Source: an uncultured Bacteroidota bacterium (GTDB lineage: Bacteria; Bacteroidota; Bacteroidia; Chitinophagales; Chitinophagaceae). From it: DNA of 14,699 nucleotides. The position numbers and the translations under genes were made by a program. This document shows positions 1 through 7,270 of the stretch, in pieces. The notes below the pieces were generated by a model. That model was given only the letters and a program-made list of their open reading frames with translations. It searched no databases and was not told the origin of the DNA. The stretch spans positions 1 to 14,699 of the forward strand of contig CAMLKS010000020.1 in the NCBI GenBank assembly GCA_946480675.1. The letters run 5' to 3'. How positions within the stretch are numbered: the stretch's first letter is position 1; each line of letters opens with the position of its first letter.

Positions 1-24
1 ATCATTTCAGAGCAATTCTTTTAC

Positions 25-70
25 TAAAAAATAAGTGTAACAGTGTAGCAGTGCGTTACACTGTTACACT
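25..70 (-). terminator. Intrinsic terminator of the LytS/LytTR operon
   Basis: A perfect 14-bp inverted repeat (AGTGTAACAGTGTA at 34-47, its complement at 57-70) encloses a 9-nt loop. Read on the minus strand, the hairpin is followed at once by a T-rich run (TTATTTTTTAG, down to about 25), which is the layout of a rho-independent terminator. The stop codon of the response regulator (69-71) shares two bases with the stem, so the hairpin begins essentially at the end of the gene. Confidence 0.85.
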
Positions 71-770
71 ACTTGCCCAATATCAGCAATACCCTATCTC
101 GGTAAGCCCTGCCTATAGGTAGCAGCACCACACCTAGCTCTGCCCGCGTAGCACTGTAAGCAGTTATCTTATGCCGGGCAGCTATATAAGAGCGATGTAT
201 CCGTATGAATGTATCAGCGTTCAGTTCCTCTGCTATTTCACCCAGTTGATATTTGGTTGTATATACCCTGTCTGCCGTCACTATATCTATATAGTCCTTT
301 TTGCTTTCTATATACAATATCTCCTCAACCGGCACACGTATTTTCTTCTTATTTATATTGATGAGCAGGTATGGCAATTCATTGGCAGCCTCCGGCACGG
401 GAGGCGCTAAAATGAGGCCTTGCCTTAGCTTATTCACAGCCGTAAGAAATCGTGGAAAGCTCACCGGCTTTACCAGGTAGTCCACCGCATTCACTTCGTA
501 GCCTTCCAGGGCATAATCGCGGTAAGCAGTGGTAATAATTACTTGTGGTGGCTTTTGCAGTGTGCGCACAAAATCCAGCCCCTTCATCTTAGGCAGGTGT
601 ATATCCAGGAACATTACATCTATCTTCTCGCGTTGCAATACCTGCAGTGCATAAATACTATCTCGGCACACGCCCACACAATGCAGAAAGGGCACCTGCG
701 CTATATAGTCGGTAAGTATCTCTGCCGCCAGCGGTTCGTCTTCCACCACCAGACAGTTATATTTTTTCAT
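69..770 (-). CDS. LytTR-family response regulator
   Basis: Cytoplasmic two-component response regulator of 233 residues. The receiver domain (about 4-115) shows the acidic pocket (E10, D11), the phospho-acceptor D56 in FLDIHLP, the switch Thr at 80/81 and K101 in the VKP motif. A linker leads to a LytTR DNA-binding domain (about 133-232), recognisable by YIESKKDY and by FIRIHRSY. This class binds paired direct repeats on DNA. The gene overlaps the end of the upstream histidine kinase by 14 bp, so the two are surely co-transcribed and probably translationally coupled. An intrinsic hairpin follows its stop directly. The family call is secure; the signal and targets cannot be read from sequence, although repeats upstream of the kinase gene are a candidate autoregulatory site. 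Confidence 0.95.
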   Translation of the reverse strand: MKKYNCLVVEDEPLAAEILTDYIAQVPFLHCVGVCRDSIYALQVLQREKIDVMFLDIHLPKMKGLDFVRTLQKPPQVIITTAYRDYALEGYEVNAVDYLVKPVSFPRFLTAVNKLRQGLILAPPVPEAANELPYLLININKKKIRVPVEEILYIESKKDYIDIVTADRVYTTKYQLGEIAEELNADTFIRIHRSYIAARHKITAYSATRAELGVVLLPIGRAYRDRVLLILGK

Positions 771-1821
771 AGCTATTCAGGTTTATGCTTAGTTGCGCTG
801 TAAACACGTTATCGTTATCTATCAGCACCAGTTGCTGCGTGCGATATAACAGTTGCAGTTGGCGTTTTATATTATGCAGGCCTATAGTATCGCTACGCAT
901 ATCCTGCCCATTGCGTTCAAAGCTATTGGAGATGGTAAACATAAGTTGCGCCTGTTGCAGTTTCAGGTCTATATGGATGTATGAATCGGCATGACTATCG
1001 CCTGCCCCATGTTTAAAGGCATTTTCCAGCAGTGGCAGTAGCAGCAATGGGGCTATTTGCTGTTCCTCATCATCCACCATCTTATTAAACACAATACGAA
1101 AGCTATCGGGGTACCGTAGCCTTTGCAGCGATATATAATCTTCCAGAAATTGCATCTCTTTCTTGATGCTGATAGTGCCGCTGTTGGCTTCATACAACAT
1201 AAAGCTTAGCATTTCCGATAGTTTCAGTACCGCTTCCGGGGCCATATCGCTTTTCTTGCGTGTCAGCCCATATATATTGTTTAATGTATTGAAGAGAAAA
1301 TGCGGGTTCAGCTGGCTTTTCAGCATTTGCAGCTCTGTGCTCAGTTTCTCTTTCATAATGGTTTGCTCGCGTTCCTTTGCTTTCATCTGCACCTCTACAA
1401 ATTGTATGGATAGCAATACCCCCGCCGGAAATGCCGCTTCCAGCATCAGTGTAAAGAATTTGGCCGGCTGTATAAAGTGTCCTTGTGGCACAACGAGATT
1501 ATCATACACATAGGGTAATGCTACCAGCCTTGCAAAGACAATAACAGTAAATATAGCCGCAAAATAACTAGCCAGCACCATAGCTATCCCCTGCCATCTG
1601 TGCCTGCTACGCTGTATGATGTTCACCACACCTGCATGCAGCAGGTGATAGGCCAGCGCCATATACGGCAGTGTATATAGGGCCCCTGTTATAGATGCAC
1701 GCAATAGTTTTACCCCCGCGGGCCAGTTGCAGCCAAAGGCATCCAGCCACTGCCATTCAAAATAAACTGTAAGACAGTAGTAGGCCAGCCAGAACAGTAT
1801 GTGAAACAACACACGCTTCAT
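757..1821 (-). CDS. LytS/YehU-type sensor histidine kinase
   Basis: Inner-membrane sensor kinase of 354 residues, partner of the adjoining LytTR regulator. About four hydrophobic segments (roughly 4-22, 41-62, 78-102, 121-141) form an N-terminal membrane sensor without a large extracytoplasmic domain. A short charged coiled stretch (145-166) leads to the His_kinase domain (PF06580), LKSQLNPHFLFNTLNNIYGL at 167-186, with H174 the likely phosphorylated residue. The ATPase domain shows the N-box LLENAFKHG (264-272) and the G-box TIGLHNIKRQL (312-322). The frame stays open upstream to 1941, but those 40 extra residues are not membrane-like and the Met at 1821 starts a typical MKRVLFHILFW helix, so 1821 is chosen. 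The stop lies inside the regulator gene. Confidence 0.93.
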   Translation of the reverse strand: MKRVLFHILFWLAYYCLTVYFEWQWLDAFGCNWPAGVKLLRASITGALYTLPYMALAYHLLHAGVVNIIQRSRHRWQGIAMVLASYFAAIFTVIVFARLVALPYVYDNLVVPQGHFIQPAKFFTLMLEAAFPAGVLLSIQFVEVQMKAKEREQTIMKEKLSTELQMLKSQLNPHFLFNTLNNIYGLTRKKSDMAPEAVLKLSEMLSFMLYEANSGTISIKKEMQFLEDYISLQRLRYPDSFRIVFNKMVDDEEQQIAPLLLLPLLENAFKHGAGDSHADSYIHIDLKLQQAQLMFTISNSFERNGQDMRSDTIGLHNIKRQLQLLYRTQQLVLIDNDNVFTAQLSINLNSYEKI

Positions 1822-1840
1822 AGCATCAAAAATCGGCAAA

Positions 1841-1896
1841 TACCAACGACTATGCAACAACGACGACAAACGACAGTTTTTTGCATACCAACGACT
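1841..1896 (-). promoter_or_regulatory. Cluster of GTCGTT repeats, putative LytTR-regulator binding sites
   Basis: On the minus strand the hexamer GTCGTT occurs four times just upstream of the histidine-kinase start, with first bases at 1895, 1874, 1864 and 1850. The outer two lie in an exact 11-bp repeat AGTCGTTGGTA (1896-1886 and 1851-1841). The first two 9-mers (GTCGTTGGT and GTCGTTTGT) are separated by 12 bp, a 21-bp period, which is the two-turn geometry known for LytTR-domain proteins; the core resembles AlgR-type CGTTYGTC sites. The position, 20 to 75 bp before the start codon, suits autoregulation. The repeats are seen directly; the binding protein is inferred. Confidence 0.5.
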
Positions 1897-1959
1897 GATA
1901 CAATGGGTATAAACGCTGCCAGAGTAATCCACACCATGCATTTGAAGATCACAGACAGC

Positions 1960-1971
1960 AGGTAGCTACCT
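1960..1971. promoter_or_regulatory. Perfect 12-bp palindrome in a divergent intergenic region
   Basis: AGGTAGCTACCT is fully self-complementary and lies between the divergent histidine-kinase and lipoprotein genes, about 139 bp before the former and 90 bp before the latter. The position fits an operator for a dimeric regulator, but a 12-bp palindrome could arise by chance and no regulator can be named. Confidence 0.25.
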
Positions 1972-2004
1972 ACATACCGTACCTGTGCTTAGTGATGCGC
2001 TCAA

Positions 2005-2012
2005 TAATTTTG
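2005..2012 (+). promoter_or_regulatory. Bacteroidota -7 promoter element for the lipoprotein gene
   Basis: TAATTTTG matches the Bacteroidota -7 consensus TAnnTTTG exactly and lies 48 bp before the start codon of the lipoprotein gene. No good -33 TTTG is found at the usual 19-21 bp spacing; the nearest resemblance is TGTG at 1984-1987 with a 17-bp spacer. The prediction therefore rests on the -7 box and its position alone. Confidence 0.4.
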
Positions 2013-2060
2013 TGGACACAATACACTTACTAAAAAACGGCAATTAAAAAAACGAGCATT

Positions 2061-2516
2061 ATGAGATTTCTGAAAAGTAAAACAACCATCATGAGTATGC
2101 TATTGGGGGTAATAGTATGCATAGGCGCTATTTCTTGTAATAAGGATGATGATAAGGGATCGGGTACTAATCCCACACCTACGCCTAATCCATCTGCCTA
2201 TCCTAAAAATGTATCTATTGAGTATCGGGCTTCGGTGGCTTCAGGCTCTGTAGCCAAGGCTACCTCCATCACATTCACTAATGAAACAGGCGGCGAATCC
2301 ACTGTAAACGACGTGCCGATGCCCTTCAGTAAAAAGATAGACCGCAATGTGAAGTATCTGGACAAAGCAGCTATTGCCATATTGCAAAACAACAGTGCTA
2401 CACCGGGTGCTTTCAGCATTAAACTGGAAATATTGATAGATGGACAAGTAATAAAGACAGAAACGCATAGTGGCAACAGCCATCTAAATGCAGCTATTGT
2501 GCATTTCTTTCAATAG
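2061..2516 (+). CDS. Small surface-directed lipoprotein, MmpS-like beta domain
   Basis: 151-residue lipoprotein. A basic start and hydrophobic segment end at a relaxed lipobox (A-I-S-C) with C26 as the lipidated residue. The next residues, NKDDDK, are rich in Lys and Asp right after the Cys, like the lipoprotein export signal that directs Bacteroidota lipoproteins to the cell surface. A Pro/Thr/Asn linker (about 33-47) precedes a domain of about 100 residues with alternating beta character; a Thr-Asn-x-x-Gly-Gly turn (TFTNETGGES, 71-80) and a late ILIDGQVI strand recall MmpS-family accessory domains found in Bacteroidota lipoproteins. The resemblance is by pattern and moderate. The leader is A-rich, as usual in this phylum. 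The gene stands alone between a -7 element and a terminator, divergent from the LytS/LytTR operon. Confidence 0.75.
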   Translation: MRFLKSKTTIMSMLLGVIVCIGAISCNKDDDKGSGTNPTPTPNPSAYPKNVSIEYRASVASGSVAKATSITFTNETGGESTVNDVPMPFSKKIDRNVKYLDKAAIAILQNNSATPGAFSIKLEILIDGQVIKTETHSGNSHLNAAIVHFFQ

Positions 2517-2541
2517 GATAATTATACATATCCTTGATAGC

Positions 2542-2571
2542 AACCCGGTGCCTATGCACCGGGTTATTTTT
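2542..2571 (+). terminator. Intrinsic terminator after the lipoprotein gene
   Basis: A perfect 10-bp stem (AACCCGGTGC at 2542-2551, GCACCGGGTT at 2556-2565) with a CTAT loop is followed by ATTTTTA. It begins 25 bp after the lipoprotein stop and separates that gene from the downstream hydrolase. The remaining 2572-2700 contains no canonical -7 box that I can see, so the promoter of the next gene is not located. Confidence 0.9.
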
Positions 2572-2700
2572 ATGCCTCCAACGGTGAAAGGATAATTACC
2601 CCAATACCTAAACAGGCTTTGCGTAGCTCCGCACTTTATATATTAACAAAGCATTAGAATCATCTGCTTTTTCTTCGCCATACGATACACGTATTCATCT

Positions 2701-3702
2701 ATGAAAAAATTGCTTGTCTTATTGCTGGTTATTTGTTGCAGCCTCAGTGCGCTATGCCAGCTTACTCCCCAGCATGTGGGACTAAAACATTATAGCTATT
2801 CCTCCCCCACACTGGGCAGTATAAATTACTATGTAAGCACAGCCAAAATAGACAGTCTGAAACCTGTGTTGCTATACATAGATGGTTCGGGGCCACTACC
2901 ATTGTATCAATATACAGAACGTGGCATAATGGGCGGTATACCATTCGATATCAAAGAAATTTCAAAACAATATCACTTGGTGGTTATCAGTAAACCCGGA
3001 GTATCCTTTGCCGATAGTGTACGTTATAATGACAGCACAGGCTACCCCCAGTCCCGCATGCCCGATGAATACCGCAAACGCCTTTCGCTAAACTGGCGCG
3101 TAAATGCCTGTGATGCAGTGTTGAAAGACATTGGCAAACACCTGAAGGTAGATAAAAAACATATCGTAATACTGGGCATTTCAGAAGGCTTTCAGGTAGG
3201 TGCGGCATTGTTATCGGTAAATAAAAGCATTACCCATGCTATATTACTGGTTGGCAATGGGCTTAACCAGTTTTACGATTTTATAGTGCAGGCACGTACC
3301 GATGCTGTAGCAGGGCGCATCAGTTACGATGATGCTGAAGGATACATAAAACAACTACAGGAAGAAATAGCCGATATATATGCCCATCCAAACGCAACCG
3401 ATAAAGAATGGCAGGGGCATACTTACCTGCGCTGGAGCAGCTTTTGCAATACCACACCTATGGAGCACATACTGGCTACAGATATCCCCATATACATTGC
3501 TGTAGCATCGCGCGACCGTAATACATCGGTGCTAAGTGCCGACTATATATATCTTGAAAGCCTGAAACAAGGCAGGAAAAATATCAGTTACCATGTATTG
3601 CCTTACGACCATATGTTCAATGAATTTGCCGGCGATAACCCTAAGCCTGTTGCCAATCATACTTTCGATGTAATAACCGACGCATTGAAATGGGTGAAAT
3701 GA
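2701..3702 (+). CDS. Secreted alpha/beta-hydrolase-fold protein
   Basis: 333 residues with a Sec signal peptide (MKKLLVLLLV followed by a small-residue region); cleavage probably falls after ALC, at Q20. C19 is not a good lipobox because L18 precedes it, so a soluble periplasmic or secreted protein is expected. The fold shows an oxyanion-type strand and turn LLYIDGSGP (57-65), a nucleophile elbow GISEG with S161, an acid candidate D272 in VASRDRNTSV and H304 in LPYDHMFNE, in the correct order for a Ser-Asp-His triad. It could be an esterase, a peptidase or a dienelactone-hydrolase relative; the substrate is not readable. No T9SS C-terminal domain is present. It is followed after 43 bp by a kinase-fold gene on the same strand. 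Confidence 0.75.
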   Translation: MKKLLVLLLVICCSLSALCQLTPQHVGLKHYSYSSPTLGSINYYVSTAKIDSLKPVLLYIDGSGPLPLYQYTERGIMGGIPFDIKEISKQYHLVVISKPGVSFADSVRYNDSTGYPQSRMPDEYRKRLSLNWRVNACDAVLKDIGKHLKVDKKHIVILGISEGFQVGAALLSVNKSITHAILLVGNGLNQFYDFIVQARTDAVAGRISYDDAEGYIKQLQEEIADIYAHPNATDKEWQGHTYLRWSSFCNTTPMEHILATDIPIYIAVASRDRNTSVLSADYIYLESLKQGRKNISYHVLPYDHMFNEFAGDNPKPVANHTFDVITDALKWVK

Positions 3703-3745
3703 TGCGGGCTTTGTTATCTTTAACCCCCTTTTATAACCAACCTTT

Positions 3746-4735
3746 ATGCAGCATTTCCCCGTTTCTTCATCTATTCTATCTACTCCACACTTGGGTGCAT
3801 GGATACAGCAACAATGGGGGTTGTTAGTAACAAGCTGTAAGCTGCTACGTGCAGGTATCAATCATAGTTACCTCATTACTACCGAGGCTGATAAATATGT
3901 ATTGCGCATCTATAGCCTTGGCTGGCGTTCTACTACAGATATTACTGAAGAGATACGACTGATAAATACGCTGGCTGAAAACGGCGTACCCGTATCCAGG
4001 CCTGTGGCCGATGCCAATGGTATTTATATAAATAACATCACGGCACCCGAAGGTGAAAGACATGCCGTACTATTTACCTATGCCGAAGGCGACAAGATAA
4101 TCACGTACCCTGATGCCATGCATACCACCATAGGTCGTACTATGGCACAGCTGCATTTGTATACGGAAGGCTTTTTGCTGCAACGCACTACCTACACCCC
4201 CGAAACCTTGCTGGTGCAGTCACTGCCACTTCTGCATGCTTTTATGCAACCCGGCAGCGAGGAATTAGAGTATATGCATACCATGCAGGGCAAGCTGCTG
4301 GATATACTGCACCATGCAGATACCAGTCAGCTCCACAGCGGTGCTGTACACCTCGATATATGGTTCGACAACCTGAATATGGATGGCGACAACATTACGC
4401 TCTTCGATTTTGACTTTTGCGGCAATGGCTGGCAGTGCTTAGATGTGGCATATTACCTGATGCAACTGCACTTTACCGAACCCGACAATGCCGAGTTCCG
4501 CCGTAAGACAACTGCTTTTCTCCATGGCTATGAAGGCATCACCTCACTTACTACCGAAGAGAAAAGGCTATTACCTGCACTGGGCACTGCACTCTACTTC
4601 TTTTACCTGAGTGTGCAATGCCAGCGGTTCGAAAATTATTCTAGCATCTTCCTCAGCGATACATACCTGAAACGTTACATTATGATGCGTGTAAAACGTT
4701 GGGTGGACTATTGTGATGCCAACGGATTAGCATAA
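3746..4735 (+). CDS. Aminoglycoside-phosphotransferase-fold kinase (APH/ChoK family)
   Basis: Cytoplasmic 329-residue protein of the PF01636 phosphotransferase family. The N-lobe shows GINHSYLIT (37-45) as the nucleotide-loop equivalent and the strand KYVLRIYS (50-57), where many relatives carry Arg instead of the usual Lys. HLDIWFDN (202-209) matches the HxDxxxxN catalytic loop, with D204 the base and N209 a metal ligand; LFDFDFCG (219-226) is the metal-binding DFD motif. A conserved hinge-like stretch (LINTLAENGVPVSRPVADANG) is typical of homoserine-kinase-II/SrkA-like members. The substrate is unknown: a small molecule or a protein Ser/Thr are both possible. It probably forms a unit with the HPP gene 21 bp downstream, which lies in the same frame. 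Confidence 0.8.
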   Translation: MQHFPVSSSILSTPHLGAWIQQQWGLLVTSCKLLRAGINHSYLITTEADKYVLRIYSLGWRSTTDITEEIRLINTLAENGVPVSRPVADANGIYINNITAPEGERHAVLFTYAEGDKIITYPDAMHTTIGRTMAQLHLYTEGFLLQRTTYTPETLLVQSLPLLHAFMQPGSEELEYMHTMQGKLLDILHHADTSQLHSGAVHLDIWFDNLNMDGDNITLFDFDFCGNGWQCLDVAYYLMQLHFTEPDNAEFRRKTTAFLHGYEGITSLTTEEKRLLPALGTALYFFYLSVQCQRFENYSSIFLSDTYLKRYIMMRVKRWVDYCDANGLA

Positions 4736-4756
4736 TTTCGCAAATTTCCGCAAACA

Positions 4757-5305
4757 GTGAAGAAACGCATCCATCGCACTTACCGTGTTACCAAATTAGT
4801 TATCTACCGACAGACACTTGTAGACCCCGAAGACCATATCTGGACTTTCATTGGCGCCTTCATAGGTATTGCACTCATAGGTCTGATACAAAAAAGCCAG
4901 TTCGACAGATTGGACAATGTATTCCTCATCGGCTCTTTTGGTGCCAGCTCGGTATTAATATTCGGTGCTACTAATAGTCCTTTGGCACAACCCCGAAACC
5001 TGGTTGGCGGCCATTTCATTTGTGCCATTATAGGTGTGCTGGTACACAAGCTGGTACCCGACGATGTATGGCTGCAGGCAGCCCTTGCTGTGTCCCTGTC
5101 CATTGTGGCCATGCAGATGACAAAAACCATGCACCCGCCCGGTGGCGCTACTGCACTGATAGCCAATATAGGCTCTGAAAAAATATTGAGTCTCGGCTGG
5201 ATGTATGTATTATCACCCGTCATGTCGGGCGTGCTGATATTGCTGGTGGTAGCGCTGGTCATCAACAATATACCCAGCCACCGGAATTATCCTTACAGGA
5301 AGTAA
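4757..5305 (+). CDS. HPP-family integral membrane protein
   Basis: 182-residue inner-membrane protein of the HPP family (PF04982). It has a basic cytoplasmic N-terminus and about four transmembrane segments (roughly 29-45, 54-70, 84-100 or 104-121, 148-170). Both family signatures are present: SPLAQPRNLVGGH (74-86) and MHPPGGATAL (125-134), the latter giving the family its name. Some plant and cyanobacterial relatives transport nitrite; for this protein transport of a small ion is only a guess. The start is GTG at 4757; no ATG occurs in frame before the conserved MQM at 120, so GTG is the only plausible common start. The frame is continuous with the preceding kinase, interrupted only by that gene's TAA. 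Confidence 0.88.
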   Translation: MKKRIHRTYRVTKLVIYRQTLVDPEDHIWTFIGAFIGIALIGLIQKSQFDRLDNVFLIGSFGASSVLIFGATNSPLAQPRNLVGGHFICAIIGVLVHKLVPDDVWLQAALAVSLSIVAMQMTKTMHPPGGATALIANIGSEKILSLGWMYVLSPVMSGVLILLVVALVINNIPSHRNYPYRK

Positions 5306-5318
5306 CGACGTTAGAGGA

Positions 5319-7256
5319 TTAGCGTATCAGCGTTACATCGCCTTTTATCATTTCTTCTTTACCAAAACGGTTGTTTACCGATAGTGTCCAGAAATAAGTA
5401 CCTACATCAGCCATCTGGTTTTTGTAGCGGCCATCCCAACCCTTGCCTATCTCATTGGTTTCAAAAACCTTCTCACCCCAGCGGTTGAATACACGGAAAT
5501 AATTGATTTTTGAATATCCTACGCTCAGCATTTTCAGGTAGTCGTTCAGGCCATCACCATTAGGTGTAAAACCATTAGGCACAAACAAGGATGACTGGTT
5601 TACCACCCATACCTGTATGGAATCATCACCCTCGCAGCCGGCATTGCTGCTTACATGTACATTATACCTGAATATGCCCGTATCCGGATAGTTACCTACG
5701 GGGTTGTTTACATCCGTCCGGTTCAGCCGGTCTCCCGGTGTCCAGGCATATTGGTCGCCGCCGCTGGCGCGGAAATTGATTATTTCCCCCTTTACGATGA
5801 TGGTATCATTGCCAGCAAATGGCAGGAACCGTTCTACCTTCACCTGCTTGGCCACTGTATCCTTACAGCCTTTTATGGTCGATGATATAAGCGTTACCGT
5901 ATAGTCACCACCTGTGCCAAAAGCATGCGTCGGGTTTTGGTCAGTAGAGGTACCGCCATCGCCAAAACTCCATTCCCATTTATTTACAGGTTTATAAGTA
6001 GCTTCCGAAAGATCGGTGAATTGTATAGGTGTATTGGGGCAAGGCAGCCCTTCATATCTATATTCGGCTTCGTGCAGCGGGTATATCTTCACCAGCCTTG
6101 ATATACTATCAGGGCAAGTACTGCCCCTGTTCACTACCAGTTGCACTTCATACGTACCGGTATCAGGATAAGTATAAGTAGGTTGAAATTCTGTAGATGT
6201 GGCACCGGGTACGCCCAAATCCCAGTAATATTCAAAACCACCCTGGCTGTTATTGATAAAGCCTACCGTCTTGTCTTTACAGTTTACAATATAAGTATTG
6301 AACTCGTCAGACAGTTGTGGTATATCTGCCACTACAGCCTTAGAACAGTTGGTAACCACAAACTGAAACTCCCTGTGCACCGTATTGATGCGCACCCCAT
6401 TGCGCCACTCATGGCAGCATACAGATACCACGTAACGCCCTTGTATATTCGGCGTGCCTGTTATCAAACCACTGCGCGGGTCTATCTGTATTACAGGATT
6501 GCCCCCCATAGGCCTTGTGGCTGAAAAGCCCGTACGATACCCAAAGCTGGGCGATGGTGGGTTGGGCTGGTACACATTCAACGGCGGCGGCAGTACAGAT
6601 GATGGCCATGGCTTCGGATTTTCCGGCGTACCACCTGGGTATGCATCACAAAACTCATAGCTCAGTGAATCGCCATCGCTATCGGTAGCACCATGGTCAT
6701 ATACCAGCGGGTTGTTTACACAAATAATTTGCGGCGGATAGTTTTTAAATACAGCACTGTTATTACAGGCCGCAAGGTTAGCAGGTGGTATATCGCAGTA
6801 AATAGTAGCGCCCACTTCCGATGGCCTCAGCAGGTTGTTGATGCTACCATTACGGCAGCAACGGGTATATATTACACGATAACCCTCGCCGTTATCAGGC
6901 AGAGTATAGGTTCTTACAAAGCTCACTTTGCGCAGGCAGGTAGCTGGAGGATTGTTCACACAGCTATTGCTGAAGTTGGGCGGTACGGATATATCAGCGC
7001 TGGAAGGTATCTGTTCACGCGGGTATACAGGTTGTCCGCCCGGTGTGAATATACCCAGGAATGCAGGGTCATCCTGTGCACGGGCACTATCTAAACCGGT
7101 AAGGCAATCCTGGTAAATATCTATACGCACTTCATACCTGTTATTGCCCAGGCAGCGGTACGTAATTTCCCCACCTACCAGGTGGGTAGCATTTGCAGGT
7201 ATGAAGATGCCTGTTAATAAGGTTAAAACCAGTCCGATAAATACAAGGCCCCGCAT
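5319..7256 (-). CDS. Secreted PKD-repeat protein with gliding-motility-type C-terminal domain (T9SS type B cargo)
   Basis: 645-residue exported protein. The Sec signal peptide (about 1-23) ends ...PANA before THLVGGEITYRC, an N-terminal region often seen in Bacteroidota surface proteins. Residues 24-305 form a Cys-rich module with two CC pairs (TRCCRNG near 131-137 and VCCHEW near 279-284) and a calcium-type DSDGDS loop (192-197). Two PKD domains follow (about 325-392, with WDLG; and 405-475, with WEWSFGDG), then an Ig/PKD-like domain (478-552). The end (558-645), from FVPNGFTPNGDGLNDYL to the last strand, is a CHU_C domain (PF13585), the T9SS type B export and anchoring signal. It is the last gene of a three-gene run, 14 bp after the alpha/beta hydrolase. 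A structural or adhesive role on the cell surface is inferred; no enzymatic motif is visible. Confidence 0.93.
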   Translation of the reverse strand: MRGLVFIGLVLTLLTGIFIPANATHLVGGEITYRCLGNNRYEVRIDIYQDCLTGLDSARAQDDPAFLGIFTPGGQPVYPREQIPSSADISVPPNFSNSCVNNPPATCLRKVSFVRTYTLPDNGEGYRVIYTRCCRNGSINNLLRPSEVGATIYCDIPPANLAACNNSAVFKNYPPQIICVNNPLVYDHGATDSDGDSLSYEFCDAYPGGTPENPKPWPSSVLPPPLNVYQPNPPSPSFGYRTGFSATRPMGGNPVIQIDPRSGLITGTPNIQGRYVVSVCCHEWRNGVRINTVHREFQFVVTNCSKAVVADIPQLSDEFNTYIVNCKDKTVGFINNSQGGFEYYWDLGVPGATSTEFQPTYTYPDTGTYEVQLVVNRGSTCPDSISRLVKIYPLHEAEYRYEGLPCPNTPIQFTDLSEATYKPVNKWEWSFGDGGTSTDQNPTHAFGTGGDYTVTLISSTIKGCKDTVAKQVKVERFLPFAGNDTIIVKGEIINFRASGGDQYAWTPGDRLNRTDVNNPVGNYPDTGIFRYNVHVSSNAGCEGDDSIQVWVVNQSSLFVPNGFTPNGDGLNDYLKMLSVGYSKINYFRVFNRWGEKVFETNEIGKGWDGRYKNQMADVGTYFWTLSVNNRFGKEEMIKGDVTLIR

Positions 7257-7270
7257 GTTACTCTAATTGG

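Noticed and set aside
1842..1896. CRISPR-like array from the repeated TACCAACGACT units
   Set aside because: Repeats are only 9-11 bp with irregular 10-21 bp spacing and no cas genes nearby; a protein-binding cluster is more likely.
1822..1941. 40-residue N-terminal extension of the histidine kinase
   Set aside because: The extra residues look non-coding, cover the GTCGTT repeat cluster, and the Met at 1821 gives a normal first membrane helix.
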